This document shows, piece after piece, positions 1-10,742 of a DNA stretch of 64,000 nucleotides. The DNA is from Streptomyces virginiae (GTDB lineage: Bacteria > Actinomycetota > Actinomycetes > Streptomycetales > Streptomycetaceae): the NCBI RefSeq assembly GCF_000720455.1, contig NZ_JOAK01000003.1, positions 556,373-620,372 of the forward strand, written 5' to 3'. How positions within the stretch are numbered: position 1 is the first letter of the stretch; each line of letters begins with the position of its first letter. The notes under the pieces were generated by a model that worked only from the letters and a program-made list of their open reading frames with translations, made no database searches and was not told the DNA's origin. The translations under genes were made by a program, and so were the position numbers.

Positions 1-190
1 GCGTCCCCTCCTCCAGCGTGCGCAGTCTCTGGAAGAACACGCGCGACAGTTCGCGTGCGTCACTCGGCGCCATCTCACGGGCGTTCTCCACCCGGCGCGG
101 TCCCAGGTCCTGAGCCGGTTCCTCCGGGGCGCCGGTGGCTTGCTCTTCTGCTGCCCGAACGGGGCCCATGACGGTGGCCGAGCGAGACAT
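1..190 (-). CDS. RNA polymerase sigma factor, SigB/SigF/SigG family (N-terminal part, runs off the window)
   Basis: Only the first 63 codons are present; the gene continues beyond base 1. The start is the ATG whose complement lies at 188-190, preceded by a strong GGGAGGGAG ribosome site. After a short acidic leader the protein reads SRVFFQRLRTLEEGT, which closely resembles the region 1.2/2.1 entry of Streptomyces SigB/SigF/SigG general-stress and sporulation sigma factors. Proteins of this family are held by HATPase anti-sigma kinases and released by STAS antagonists. Genes of both types occur in this window (2888-3238 and 21640-21966), but their pairing with this sigma is only inference. Confidence 0.75.
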   Translation of the reverse strand, partial: MSRSATVMGPVRAAEEQATGAPEEPAQDLGPRRVENAREMAPSDARELSRVFFQRLRTLEEGT

Positions 191-379
191 ACGACCGCTC
201 CCTCCCAGTTGACTGACGCCTGTCCGCCCCTTCTGCCCCCGCTTCGCACTTCCATGCACGTGCTGGGGCCGGGTGTTCGCCATCGCCGTCGCAGGCTCGG
301 GTGACGACGGCTCCGACACGAGTCGGTGAACGGCTTAGGGAGGCGCCGAGGGCCTTGGGCCCGGTTCCCGTTCCGGGGT

Positions 380-1714
<1,335 letters not shown>

Positions 1715-1920
1715 TCCGGACCTCCCTCCGCCCCTTGTGCCCGTCTGTCCGCGTTCTGCGTGTTTCGTCGCGCTCGCCGCGAACTTCACGGCCCACGGCG
1801 TCCCGGGAGCAGGTGCTGTTCCCGCTGATCCGCGCGGACGTCGGCCGGGTCGTCAACAGCGGAGAAGTCGAGGCGGGCGAGGACGGGAGAGGCGGCGGCG
1901 CGGGTGGAACGCGCCGAGGG

Positions 1921-2307
1921 TCAGTCGGCGCTGCCCGGCGGGTCCTGAGGGTCGACGCCGGTGGACGCGGATGCATCCTTGGTCCCGCTCGGTCGCTGGG
2001 AGCGACCCCGGGGACCGGTGTCGTGCATGCCCTTCTCGCCACGACCGGCCTTGCTCTGGTCCTCGCCGCGGCGACCCCTGCTCTTCACGGGCTCGCCGTG
2101 CGGGTTGCCGGCCTCCTCCTTGGAGACCTCGCGCCCAGGGCCCTTGTCAGGGGCGTACTGCTCGGGGTGGAAAGAGCGGCGGGCGCTCGGGTTCTGCTGC
2201 TGACGGGTCTCGTCGACATCGGGAGACCAACCGTGCTGTTCGGTGCCCTTGTGCGGGCTGGGTCCCTCGCCGTGCGGAGGCTGGGACGGCTTCGGCTGCT
2301 TGGCCAT
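1921..2307 (-). CDS. Small hydrophilic, probably disordered protein of unknown function
   Basis: 128 residues, beginning MAKQPKPSQPPHGEG. It is rich in Pro, Gly, Arg, Lys, Asp and Glu, with no hydrophobic core, so it is probably disordered. The start at 2307 is preceded by AGGAAAGGCAGG-type purine sequence. Third-position GC is coding-like. I do not recognise a named domain. It stands alone between the AI-2E transporter and a decayed phosphatase gene. The composition resembles small stress-associated hydrophilins, but that is only analogy. Confidence 0.55.
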   Translation of the reverse strand: MAKQPKPSQPPHGEGPSPHKGTEQHGWSPDVDETRQQQNPSARRSFHPEQYAPDKGPGREVSKEEAGNPHGEPVKSRGRRGEDQSKAGRGEKGMHDTGPRGRSQRPSGTKDASASTGVDPQDPPGSAD

Positions 2308-2446
2308 GACGTGGCTTGCCTGCCTTTCCTGCGGACGGGGAGGTTCCGGTGACACTTTCCAGCCTAGGCGCCCCGGTCACGGTCGGCGTGCTGTGCGTGG
2401 ACCACACGCTGCCCCACCTCAGGCCGTTGGCGCCGGCGTCAGGTCG

Positions 2447-2756
2447 TCAGGGAACGCGTAGTGCCGGCAGGACGACGTCGTGCTCCGCCAGGAGGATCAC
2501 GCGGCCGTCGGGGGTGGGCAGAAGCGGTGGTGGGTGGCCGGCGCGACGGCGGGCTGTACGGGGGACGGTCGAGGGTGGCCCGCCTCAGCATGCTGCGGAC
2601 CCGGCCCATCACGGTGGCGGCGTGCATGTCATGGCCGGTGATGTCGCCGACGGTGACCATCAGCGCGGATTCTGTGCCGGGTGCCATGATCGGCGACGTA
2701 TCCGGAGGCCGCGACGAGCGCCTCGCGGTCGGCCACGAACACCGCTCGCCGCTCAT
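2447..2756 (-). pseudogene. Decayed PP2C/SpoIIE-type phosphatase fragment
   Basis: On the minus strand one frame reads LMVTVGDITGHDMHAATVMGRV, which is the metal-binding aspartate segment (GDxxGHDxxAAxxM) of SpoIIE/RsbU-type PPM phosphatases. The frame then drifts. A second frame picks up LLPTPDGRVILLAEHD, resembling the later strand of the same domain, and ends at 2447. The ~100 residues expected between these pieces are absent and the upstream domain is missing. This is an internally deleted, frameshifted relic. It sits immediately upstream of an intact HATPase gene on the opposite strand, which suggests a former partner-switching module. Confidence 0.6.
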
Positions 2757-2887
2757 GCACGGCGGGAGCGCCGGGGAACGAGTCATCCGCCGCCCCCGCC
2801 CTCTGCCATATCCTGTCCGAGGCCGATCACCCCGCGGGTGGCGCACCGGGGCGGGCAGCATGCCAAGGGGGAAGGCAGTGACAGCAG

Positions 2888-3238
2888 ATGTCTGAACCGA
2901 TGGCCCGTCTGAGGTGCGAGCAAGCCCGTCAGATCGCCCGGCACACCCTCGCCCACCAGGCCGAAGGCCTGGTGGGCGACGCGCTGATAGTCGTCTCCGA
3001 ACTGGTCTCCAACGCCCTCCGCCACGCGGGCGGCGTGACCGGCTTCAGCGTCCGCATCGACGGCGGCACCGTGGTCATCGAGGTCGCCGATGCCTCCCCG
3101 CAGCTCCCGCGCTCCCCGGGTACCCCCGCGCACGTGCCGGGCGGCTTCGGCTGGGCGCTGGTCAACAGCCTGTCCCAGCGCACAGAGGTCCGTACCGGCC
3201 CCCACGGCAAGACCGTCACGGCCTACCTCGCGCTCTGA
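2888..3238 (+). CDS. ATP-binding anti-sigma factor-type serine kinase (HATPase_c, RsbW-like)
   Basis: 116 residues consisting of a single GHKL ATPase domain. The N box reads ELVSNALRHA (residues ~38-47), the G1 box includes EVADASP and the later glycine-rich lid is GGFGWALV. Such stand-alone domains are abundant in Streptomyces and bind or phosphorylate STAS antagonists while restraining SigB/F-family sigma factors. The start follows a GGGGAAGG ribosome site. The 3' end overlaps the convergent membrane glycosyltransferase gene by 16 bp. The partner is unknown; a sigma gene of the right family begins at 190 on the other strand. Confidence 0.8.
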   Translation: MSEPMARLRCEQARQIARHTLAHQAEGLVGDALIVVSELVSNALRHAGGVTGFSVRIDGGTVVIEVADASPQLPRSPGTPAHVPGGFGWALVNSLSQRTEVRTGPHGKTVTAYLAL

Positions 3239-4767
3239 CCCGCCCCGTCTGCTGCCCCGCCCCGGACCTGAACGACCCTGCCGAGCGTCGACCGCGGTAC
3301 CACCCGCAAAGCGCCCCAGCGGTGCGGGGAGCGGGCGACACCGTGAGAGGGCAGCGGTGCGGATCCTCCGGCTCCTGGTGAGGCCGGTCGTCGTCGGAGC
3401 CGGTCCGTCACGAGGACGAGGACGGTGGCGGCGCCGTAGGCCAGGTCGGTCAGGGCCGGCTGATAGCCGAAGGCCGGGCCGAGGACGTAGACGGCGGCGC
3501 CCGCGAGGGGGATCCCGAGCCATTCCCAGCGCCCGTCCAGGGCCACGAGCGCGATCAGGAGCAGCGCGTACCAGGAGTAGCCGGGCGTGAGGAGGACGAA
3601 GGCCCAGCCGGTGACCAGCAGGGCGCCGCTCCACGGGCGCCGCGGATCGCCGCGCCACATCACGTACAGGGCCACGGCCGCGATGACGACGAGCAGTACG
3701 GGGAACGCCCAGGTGTCGGGCAGGACCAGGCGCAGGAGCGAGTAGCGGGACCCGGCCGAGGGGTCGTCGTAGCCCTCCTCCTCGACGTAGCCGCCGAGGT
3801 AGCCGAAGACCGAGCCGTGGGAGAGGAAGGCGTACGGGAGGTAGGCGAACACGGCGGAGGCTGCGACGGGCAGCAGGACCGTCGCGGCGTCCCGGGCGCG
3901 CCGGACTCCGCACAGTGCGCCGGGGAGGACGACGGCCGGCATCAGTTTCGTGGCGATGGCGGCGCCGATCAGCGCTCCGCCCGCCGCCCGACGGGTCAGG
4001 GCCCCGGAGGCGACGAGGCCGAGTCCGGCGACGGTGAGGAGCACCCCCAGCACGTCGATGTGCGCGTTGTTGACCGCCTCCAGCGGAACGGCCGGGCACC
4101 AGGCCCAGTACGCCGCCTTGCGCAGGTCCTCTCCGCGCCGTCGCAGGATGAGGAGCAGCGCCCCCGTGACGCCGAGGGAGGTCAGGGCCGCGCCGATCTG
4201 GAGCGGCTTGTGCCGGGCGCCCGCGGGGGACAGCCGGTCGACGGCCAGGAAGTACGCCTCGGCGACAGGCGGGTAGATGGTGTGCACGGCGGGCCTGTTG
4301 ATACGGGTGCAGTGGGGGCTGCCGCCGCTCGGAGGGATGGGCGCGAGGTCCGGGCCGCCACACGCGGCGCCGGTGGGGAAGAGCCAGGGGTCACGCAGCA
4401 GGGCGAGCGCCGGGTCCTGCGGGGTGTGGTCGTACGGGGAGACGCCCGCGGACTGGACGCGGCCGTCCCAGGCGTAGCGATAGGAGTCGGTGCTGGTCCG
4501 CGGGGGCCCCAGCAGCCCGGTCACCGTGACGGCGACGGCCCCCGCGACGATCAGCCACGCGAGGCGGCCGGACGGGGCCCGGCGCAGCGCGAGCAGAGCG
4601 ACGGCGAAGAGCGCCCAGCCGAGCGCATACCACCCGAAGAGCACGACGGGGTCGCTGGAACGGCCCCCGTACCGGACGGTGAGGGCGAGCGCCGTCGTGA
4701 GTGCGGCGAGGGCGAGGACACTGGCCACGAGTGCGGTGCGAGGAGTGAGGGCGGTAAGGGGGTTCAC
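3223..4767 (-). CDS. GT87-like polyprenol-phosphate-dependent mannosyltransferase (integral membrane)
   Basis: About 514 residues with 10-12 hydrophobic helices. A periplasmic-loop signature, YRYAWDGRVQSAGVSPY, falls about residues 80-95; the DxRYxWDGRVxxxGxNPY pattern marks GT-C fold DUF2029/GT87 and alpha-1,6-mannosyltransferases, with the acidic residues as catalytic candidates. The enzyme would transfer a hexose from a lipid-phosphate donor to a cell-envelope acceptor. The GTG at 4767 is the most likely start but has no good ribosome site, so the N-terminus is uncertain. It is divergent from the molybdoprotein gene at 4882, and the neighbouring GT2, DUF2064 and epimerase genes suggest one glycan pathway. 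Confidence 0.75.
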   Translation of the reverse strand: MNPLTALTPRTALVASVLALAALTTALALTVRYGGRSSDPVVLFGWYALGWALFAVALLALRRAPSGRLAWLIVAGAVAVTVTGLLGPPRTSTDSYRYAWDGRVQSAGVSPYDHTPQDPALALLRDPWLFPTGAACGGPDLAPIPPSGGSPHCTRINRPAVHTIYPPVAEAYFLAVDRLSPAGARHKPLQIGAALTSLGVTGALLLILRRRGEDLRKAAYWAWCPAVPLEAVNNAHIDVLGVLLTVAGLGLVASGALTRRAAGGALIGAAIATKLMPAVVLPGALCGVRRARDAATVLLPVAASAVFAYLPYAFLSHGSVFGYLGGYVEEEGYDDPSAGSRYSLLRLVLPDTWAFPVLLVVIAAVALYVMWRGDPRRPWSGALLVTGWAFVLLTPGYSWYALLLIALVALDGRWEWLGIPLAGAAVYVLGPAFGYQPALTDLAYGAATVLVLVTDRLRRRPASPGAGGSAPLPSHGVARSPHRWGALRVVPRSTLGRVVQVRGGAADGAGQSAR

Positions 4768-4881
4768 CTGCGGAAGCGTTCCAGGAATCGGCCCTGCGGC
4801 GGTGGGTGGCGCCGCGGGCGTCCGTGTTTCGTAAGGTGTTCCAGCCACCTGAGCGGCTCTCGTCGGGGGTGTGATGGGGGC

Positions 4882-6024
4882 ATGCGTTTCACCCTGCCTC
4901 CGGGGCCGCCCGTCACCTTCAAGGCGCGCCTGCACGATGCCCGTACCGCGACCGCGATCGGCCGCTGGCTCGGCCTGGCCGTGGTCGTCTGCTTCGCGAC
5001 CGGTGTACTGAGCCACTACCTCCAGCACCCGCCGGGCCGGCTGGCCGACCTGCTGCCGCCCCGACCGTACTGGGGCTACCGGCTCACCCAGGGACTCCAC
5101 GTGGCCTCCGGGACCGCGGCGGTCCCGTTGCTGCTGGCGAAGCTGTGGGCGGTCTACCCCCGGCTGTTCGTATGGCCGCCGGTGCGCTCGCTGCGGCACG
5201 CCCTGGAGCGGATCTCCGTGGCCGTCCTCGTCGCGGCCGCCCTGTTCCAACTGTGCACCGGCCTGCTGAACACCTTCCAGTGGTACCCGTGGCCCTTCAA
5301 CTTCGTTCCCGTGCACTACGCGGTCGCCTGGCTCCTGCTCGGCTCGCTGCTCCTGCACCTGGCCGTGCAATGGCCGCAGATCCGGGACCACTTCACGAGC
5401 CGTTCTCCCGGAACCCTGGCCCTGCCCGCGGCCGACGGGCCCGACCGGCGTCAGCTCCTCCTCGGTGTCACGGCCGCGGCCGGTGCGGTGACGCTGACCA
5501 CCGTCGGACAGTCCGTCACCGCCCTCGGAGCGCTGGACCTGTTCGCCCCGCGCAGCCCCTCCCACGGGGTACAGGGACTCCCCGTGAACAGGACGGCGGC
5601 AGCCGCACGCGTCACCCGGGCCTCGCTGGCCGACTGGCGGCTGACCGTGGACGGGCCCCGTCCCTACACCCTCACGCTGGAGGAGCTGCGCGCCATGCCC
5701 CAGCACGACGTCACCCTGCCCATCGCCTGCGTCGAGGGCTGGAGCAAGTCCGCGCACTGGACCGGAGTACGGGTACGGGACCTCCTGCAGCGGGCGGGCG
5801 CCGGACCGGATGCGCGGGCCCGGGTGGTCTCCCTCGAAGCGGCGGGCGCCTACCGCGTCATGGAGATGGGCCGGCTCTACGCGCAGGACCCGCTCACCCT
5901 GCTGGCGCTGCGCCTGAACGGCGAGGTGCTGTCCCTGGACCACGGCTATCCGGCGCGGATCATCGCCCCGAACCGGCCCGGTGTGCTCCAGACCAAATGG
6001 GTCGGCCGACTGGAGGCCGCGTGA
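4882..6024 (+). CDS. Membrane-anchored sulfite-oxidase-type molybdopterin oxidoreductase with cytochrome-like N-terminal helices
   Basis: 380 residues. Residues ~25-180 contain four hydrophobic helices with paired His positions (SHYLQHP, GLHVASG, PVHYAVAW, LLLHLAV), as in haem b-binding membrane anchors. A fifth hydrophobic stretch follows an RR-containing junction (DRRQLLLG). Residues ~250-380 carry a SUOX/YedY-type Mo-cofactor domain; IACVEGWSKSAHWTG holds the expected Mo-ligand Cys. Electrons probably pass between a quinone and an extracytoplasmic substrate. Its TGA overlaps the next ATG (ATGA), so the two genes are co-translated. Substrate unknown. Confidence 0.8.
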   Translation: MRFTLPPGPPVTFKARLHDARTATAIGRWLGLAVVVCFATGVLSHYLQHPPGRLADLLPPRPYWGYRLTQGLHVASGTAAVPLLLAKLWAVYPRLFVWPPVRSLRHALERISVAVLVAAALFQLCTGLLNTFQWYPWPFNFVPVHYAVAWLLLGSLLLHLAVQWPQIRDHFTSRSPGTLALPAADGPDRRQLLLGVTAAAGAVTLTTVGQSVTALGALDLFAPRSPSHGVQGLPVNRTAAAARVTRASLADWRLTVDGPRPYTLTLEELRAMPQHDVTLPIACVEGWSKSAHWTGVRVRDLLQRAGAGPDARARVVSLEAAGAYRVMEMGRLYAQDPLTLLALRLNGEVLSLDHGYPARIIAPNRPGVLQTKWVGRLEAA

Positions 6025-6428
6025 TGAGCCTGCGACACGTGACGGGCGGACTCGGGCTGCTGTGCGCGGCCTGGGGCGGATGGCTGCTGCTCCGGCAGCC
6101 CGAGCCGTGGCGGATCGCCGTGTGGCTCGGGGGAGCGGTCGCGGTGCACGACGGGCTCGTCGCACCACTCGTGTTCGCGGTCGCGGCCCTCGCCGCCGCC
6201 GCGGGCCTGCGCCTGCGCGGCGTCCCCCGTGCGGCGCTGATCGTCGCGGGCTCCCTGACGGCGATCGCGCTTCCCCCGCTCCTGCGCCCCGGCCCCGCGG
6301 CCAACCCGACGGTGCTGCCGCTCGACTACCTGCGCAACTGGCTGCTGGCCATGGCGGCCGTCGCACTGGTCACCGTCCTGCACGCCGCCCTGCGGGCCCT
6401 GACGCGCCGGGCCGGCCGCCGGGCCTGA
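6024..6428 (+). CDS. Small four-helix integral membrane protein, partner of the molybdoprotein
   Basis: 134 residues with four predicted transmembrane helices (around 7-22, 30-60, 68-85 and 108-128) and an Arg-rich C-terminus. Translation is coupled to the upstream molybdoprotein by an ATGA overlap, so it probably assembles or works with that protein. No catalytic motif is visible and I do not recognise a named family. A strong inverted repeat just downstream ends the unit. Confidence 0.7.
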   Translation: MSLRHVTGGLGLLCAAWGGWLLLRQPEPWRIAVWLGGAVAVHDGLVAPLVFAVAALAAAAGLRLRGVPRAALIVAGSLTAIALPPLLRPGPAANPTVLPLDYLRNWLLAMAAVALVTVLHAALRALTRRAGRRA

Positions 6429-6446
6429 CGACGAGTCCCGCACGAC

Positions 6447-6493
6447 AACCGCCGGGGTGGGGTCCGCGCCGCTGCGGACCCACCCCGGCGGTT
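6447..6493. terminator. Bidirectional hairpin terminator
   Basis: A ~20-bp GC-rich stem (AACCGCCGGGGTGG... pairing with ...CCACCCCGGCGGTT) with one bulged G and a short loop. It lies between converging genes ending at 6428 (+) and 6511 (-), so it probably serves both. Confidence 0.85.
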
Positions 6494-6510
6494 CTCCGTG
6501 GCCCGGCCGG

Positions 6511-7170
6511 TCAGCGGGTCAGGTGCACGAAGTGCCGGCCCGCCGCCTGCCAGATGTCGTACGGGGTCCAGCCCGCGGCCCTCGCCCCGGCGTGCAGGGC
6601 GCGGGTGCCGAGCCGGGCCCACCAGAAGGAGGCTCCGCGGCCACCGGTGCCGTCCTCGACGTGGACCTCGACGCGTTCGTCGACGTCGGCGGTGGCCACT
6701 TCGACGAGGAGGGATCCGCCGGGTGCGGCCAGTTCGCGGGCCCGGCGCAGCAAGGCGGCCGGGTCGCCGCCGATGCCGATGTTGCCGTCCATGAGGAGGA
6801 CCGTGCCCCAGCCGCCCTCGCGGGGCAGCGGGTCGAAGACCGACCGGCACAGTGCGCTGCCGCCCGCCCGCACCGTGCGGGTCACCGCCTCGGGGGTGAC
6901 GTCCACCCCGAGCGCCGTGTGTCCGAGCCCGGCGAGCGCGGCGACCAGGCGGCCCGGTCCGCAGCCGATGTCGAGGACGGGGCCGGTACATCGGGCCAGC
7001 ACGGTGTCGTCGGCCGCGTCGGGCTCGGCGCACCACCGCTCGACTTCGAGGGGCAGCAGCCAGCCGTCGTGCCGCCGGAGGTAGAGCGGGCCGTGGCCGG
7101 CGCGCAGGGCGTCGGCGTACGGGTCGGCCCGCCAGGCCCGCGCGGCGGGCTCGGTCAGCTGGGCGGTCAT
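6511..7170 (-). CDS. Class I SAM-dependent methyltransferase
   Basis: 219 residues. The SAM-binding motif I is VLDIGCGPGRLVAAL (residues ~65-79), followed by the acidic GVDVTPEAV motif II. The N-terminal part (RADPYADALRAGHGPLYLRR) resembles methyltransferases found beside DUF2064 proteins in Streptomyces. The ATG start overlaps the stop of the upstream gene (ATGA), making the third cistron of an 8497-to-6511 operon. The methyl acceptor is unknown, but operon context points to a glycan or nucleotide-sugar product. Confidence 0.8.
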   Translation of the reverse strand: MTAQLTEPAARAWRADPYADALRAGHGPLYLRRHDGWLLPLEVERWCAEPDAADDTVLARCTGPVLDIGCGPGRLVAALAGLGHTALGVDVTPEAVTRTVRAGGSALCRSVFDPLPREGGWGTVLLMDGNIGIGGDPAALLRRARELAAPGGSLLVEVATADVDERVEVHVEDGTGGRGASFWWARLGTRALHAGARAAGWTPYDIWQAAGRHFVHLTR

Positions 7171-7787
7171 CGCGTCACCGCGCACAGGCCGGAGTACCGG
7201 GCGGCGAAGCGGGTCCGCGGTGCGGTCGCGGCGACCCGTGCCGCATCGGCGGGGGTGTCCACGTCGCACAGCTCGGGCAGGTCCCGTACGGCCAGCCCCG
7301 CACCGGTCAACCGGCGACGCTGCACCTGCCCGGTGTGTGCCACGGACATGGGGACGCCGAGCAGGAGGGCCGGGTCGGGTTCGGCCAGGCCGAGCGCCCA
7401 GAACCCGCCGTCGTCGGCGGGCCCGAACCAGGCGTCCGCCTCCGCGAAGTCGAGCCCGAGCGCGAGCAGGCCGGGGGTGACCTGCGGGGTGTCCATCCCG
7501 ATCAGCAGGGCGGGTCCGCCGGCCAGGGCGAAGGCCGCGGCCAGCCGGACGTCCAGGCCGCCCGCGCACTGGGGGACGACCTCGATGCCGGCCGGGATCC
7601 AGGGCTCGGGCTCTCCGTCCAGGACCAGGACGCGGCGCCCGGCCGGGGTGGCCATGACCGCGGCGAGGGTGTCCTCCAGTGCGGCGCGTGCCAGGCAGGC
7701 GGCCTGCTGCGGCGTGAACTGCGGGGTCAGGCGGGTCTTCACCCGCCCGGGGACGGGGGCCTTGGCGATGACGAGGAGGGTGCTCAT
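7167..7787 (-). CDS. DUF2064 / TIGR04282-type nucleotidyl- or glycosyltransferase
   Basis: 206 residues. The N-terminus LLVIAKAPVPGRVKTRLTP is the diagnostic start of the TIGR04282/DUF2064 family, a GT-A-like nucleotide-binding fold. GMDTPQVT (around residues 97-104) supplies the DxD-type acidic pair, and PADDGGFWALGL is a second conserved segment. Members are called arsenosugar-biosynthesis glycosyltransferases or guanylyltransferase-like proteins; the reaction here is not established. It is translationally coupled at both ends (ATGA overlaps) to the GT2 and methyltransferase genes. Confidence 0.8.
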   Translation of the reverse strand: MSTLLVIAKAPVPGRVKTRLTPQFTPQQAACLARAALEDTLAAVMATPAGRRVLVLDGEPEPWIPAGIEVVPQCAGGLDVRLAAAFALAGGPALLIGMDTPQVTPGLLALGLDFAEADAWFGPADDGGFWALGLAEPDPALLLGVPMSVAHTGQVQRRRLTGAGLAVRDLPELCDVDTPADAARVAATAPRTRFAARYSGLCAVTR

Positions 7788-8497
7788 GCGGAGATTCCCT
7801 CGGTCGGTGCGGTGCGGGTGACCGGCGGCTCGGCCAGGACCCGGCGCATGTCGCGCACGGCGTGCCAGGTGCCCCTCCAGGTCCCGGTGACCTTCGACTT
7901 CCCGGAACGCGGCAGATAGGGGACGTCCGTCTCGGCCACCCGCCAGCCCGCGTCGGCGGCCCGTACGACCATCTGGAGCGGGTAGCCGCTGCGCCGGTCG
8001 GTCAGGTCCAGGCCGAGGAGCGCCTCGCGGCGCGCGACCCGCATCGGCCCGAGGTCGTGCAGCCGCAGCCCGGTGCGCCGGCGCAGCATCCGGGACAGGG
8101 CGATGTTCCCGGCCCGCGCGTGGACGGGCCACGCGCCGCGCCCCTGAGGACGGCGGCGGCCCAGCAGCAGGTCCGCCTCGCCGGCGGCGACCCGCCCGGC
8201 CATGGGGGCGAGCAGCCCGGGATCCATGGAGGCGTCACAGTCGCAGAAACAGACGAAATCGGCGCGGGCGGCGGCCAGTCCGGCGTGACAGGCCGCGCCG
8301 AATCCGCGCCGGGACTCGTGCACGACGGTCGCGCCGAGAGAGCGGGCGATGTCGGCCGAGCCGTCGGTGGAGCCGTTGTCGACGACGATGGCCCGCCACC
8401 CGGACGGCACCCGCGCCAACACCCAGGGCAGCGCCTCGGCCTCGTCGAGGCAGGGAAGTACGAGGTCCGCGCGGGGCGGACGAGCAGAAGGAGTCAC
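7784..8497 (-). CDS. Family 2 glycosyltransferase (polyprenyl-phosphate glycosyltransferase type)
   Basis: 237 residues in a GT-A fold: LVLPCLDEAEALPWVL at the N-terminus, VVDNGSTDGS as the nucleotide-binding loop and CDCDASMDP as the metal-binding DxD region. No C-terminal membrane helices are evident, so it is probably cytosolic or peripheral, loading a sugar onto a carrier. The GTG at 8497 was chosen; a GTG nine bases upstream is possible and would add three residues. First gene of a tight three-gene operon with the DUF2064 and methyltransferase genes, divergent from the response regulator. Confidence 0.8.
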   Translation of the reverse strand: MTPSARPPRADLVLPCLDEAEALPWVLARVPSGWRAIVVDNGSTDGSADIARSLGATVVHESRRGFGAACHAGLAAARADFVCFCDCDASMDPGLLAPMAGRVAAGEADLLLGRRRPQGRGAWPVHARAGNIALSRMLRRRTGLRLHDLGPMRVARREALLGLDLTDRRSGYPLQMVVRAADAGWRVAETDVPYLPRSGKSKVTGTWRGTWHAVRDMRRVLAEPPVTRTAPTEGISA

Positions 8498-8620
8498 CCT
8501 CCACACCGTAGGAACCGGAAGGCGCAGAAGGGCGCCCGAAGACCTTACGAATCGCGAACGCCGTGCCGTACGGCGGCGGGCGCGGGCCCGGACGGTGCGG
8601 CGCGGTGCCACCCTGGGGGC

Positions 8621-9443
<823 letters not shown>

Positions 9444-9451
<8 letters not shown>

Positions 9452-10553
9452 CCTGCTGCTCATCGCCCTGTACGCCTTCCTCGGCGCGGCGGCCGCGGGA
9501 CTGCTCGGCGCCGTCGCGCTGCGGATACTGCGTCGACGCAGCGTCGCCGTCTCCCTCGCCGTCGTCGCGGCGGTCGCGGTGTCCGCGATGCTCGCCGGGA
9601 CGCTCACGGTGGCGTGGGCCATGTTCCTGTCCTCCCACGACCTCGCCGTGGTGACCACGGTCGTCGCGATGGCCGCCGCCGTATCGCTGGGTACGGCGCT
9701 GCTGCTGGGCCGCCAGGTCGTGCTGCGCTGCCGGGAACTCCTCCGAGCGGCACGCGACTTCGGGGAAGCCGGGACCTTCACAGCACCTGCCGCCCCCGCT
9801 CCCGCCGAACTCGCCGCGCTGAGCCGCGAGCTGGCCCTCACCGGCGAACGCCTCGCCGCCTCGCGCGAACGCGAACGGGCCCTGGAGACCTCCAGGCGCG
9901 AACTCGTCGCCTGGATCTCGCACGACCTGCGGACCCCGCTGGCGGGGCTGCGCGCCATGTCGGAGGCGCTGGAGGACGGCGTGGTGGCCGATCCCGCCCG
10001 CTACCACCAGCAGATGCGCGCCGAGGTGGAGCGCCTCAACTCCATGGTCACCGACCTGTTCGAGCTGTCCCGCATCCATGCCGGGGCGCTCTCGCTCAGC
10101 CCCACCCGCATGTCCCTCTACGACCTGGTCGGCGACGCGCTGGCGGGCGCCGACGCCCTCGCCAGGCAGCACGGCGTGCATCTGGCAGGCGGGACCGTGG
10201 ACCCGCTGCCGGTGGAGGTCGACGGCAAGGAAATGACCCGGGTCCTGTCGAACCTGCTGGTCAACGCCATCCGCCACACCCCGGCCGACGGCACCGTCGC
10301 GATCGCCGCCGAACGCCGCGCCGACGCGGTGGTGCTGTCCGTCACCGACGCCTGCGGCGGCATCCCCGAGGAGGACCTGCCCCGCGTCTTCGACACCGGC
10401 TGGCGGGGCTCGCCGGCACGCACACCGCCCTCGGGCGCGGGCCTCGGCCTGGCCATCGTCCGGGGCATCGTCGAGGCCCACTCGGGCCACGCCGACGTCC
10501 ACAACGTGCCCGGCGGCTGCCGCTTCGAACTGACCCTCCCGGCCCCCGCGTAG
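9444..10553 (+). CDS. Sensor histidine kinase (partner of the 8621 regulator)
   Basis: 369 residues. Three hydrophobic segments (about 3-27, 34-60 and 66-88) anchor it, with almost no extracellular domain. The HisKA box AWISHDLRTPLAGLR places the phospho-His at residue 160. The ATPase domain has the N box NLLVNAIRHTP, the G1 box DACGGIPEEDL and the G2 box GAGLGLAIV. The GTG start lies within the end of the response-regulator gene, giving translational coupling. The lack of a sizeable sensor domain suggests an intramembrane or envelope-stress input, but that is inference. Confidence 0.9.
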
Positions 10554-10742
10554 ACCGCATCGGCCGCACTCGGCAGCGGCATCGTGACGACCGATGAACT
10601 GCTCCGTGATCCACAGCCAGAGGTCACGGTGGGTGTGCGGCAGCCGCGCGCATGCGGTCCGTGCCCGCGCCGACGGCCTGCGGAGGAACGTCCTCGACGT
10701 CGTGCGCCGAGACGGACCTCCGCGCCCGGCCGGTTCCCGGGA

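Noticed and set aside
3223..6366. A 1047-codon minus-strand open frame
   Set aside because: Residues before the mannosyltransferase are antisense to the molybdoprotein operon and are Gly/Arg/Gln-rich without motifs.
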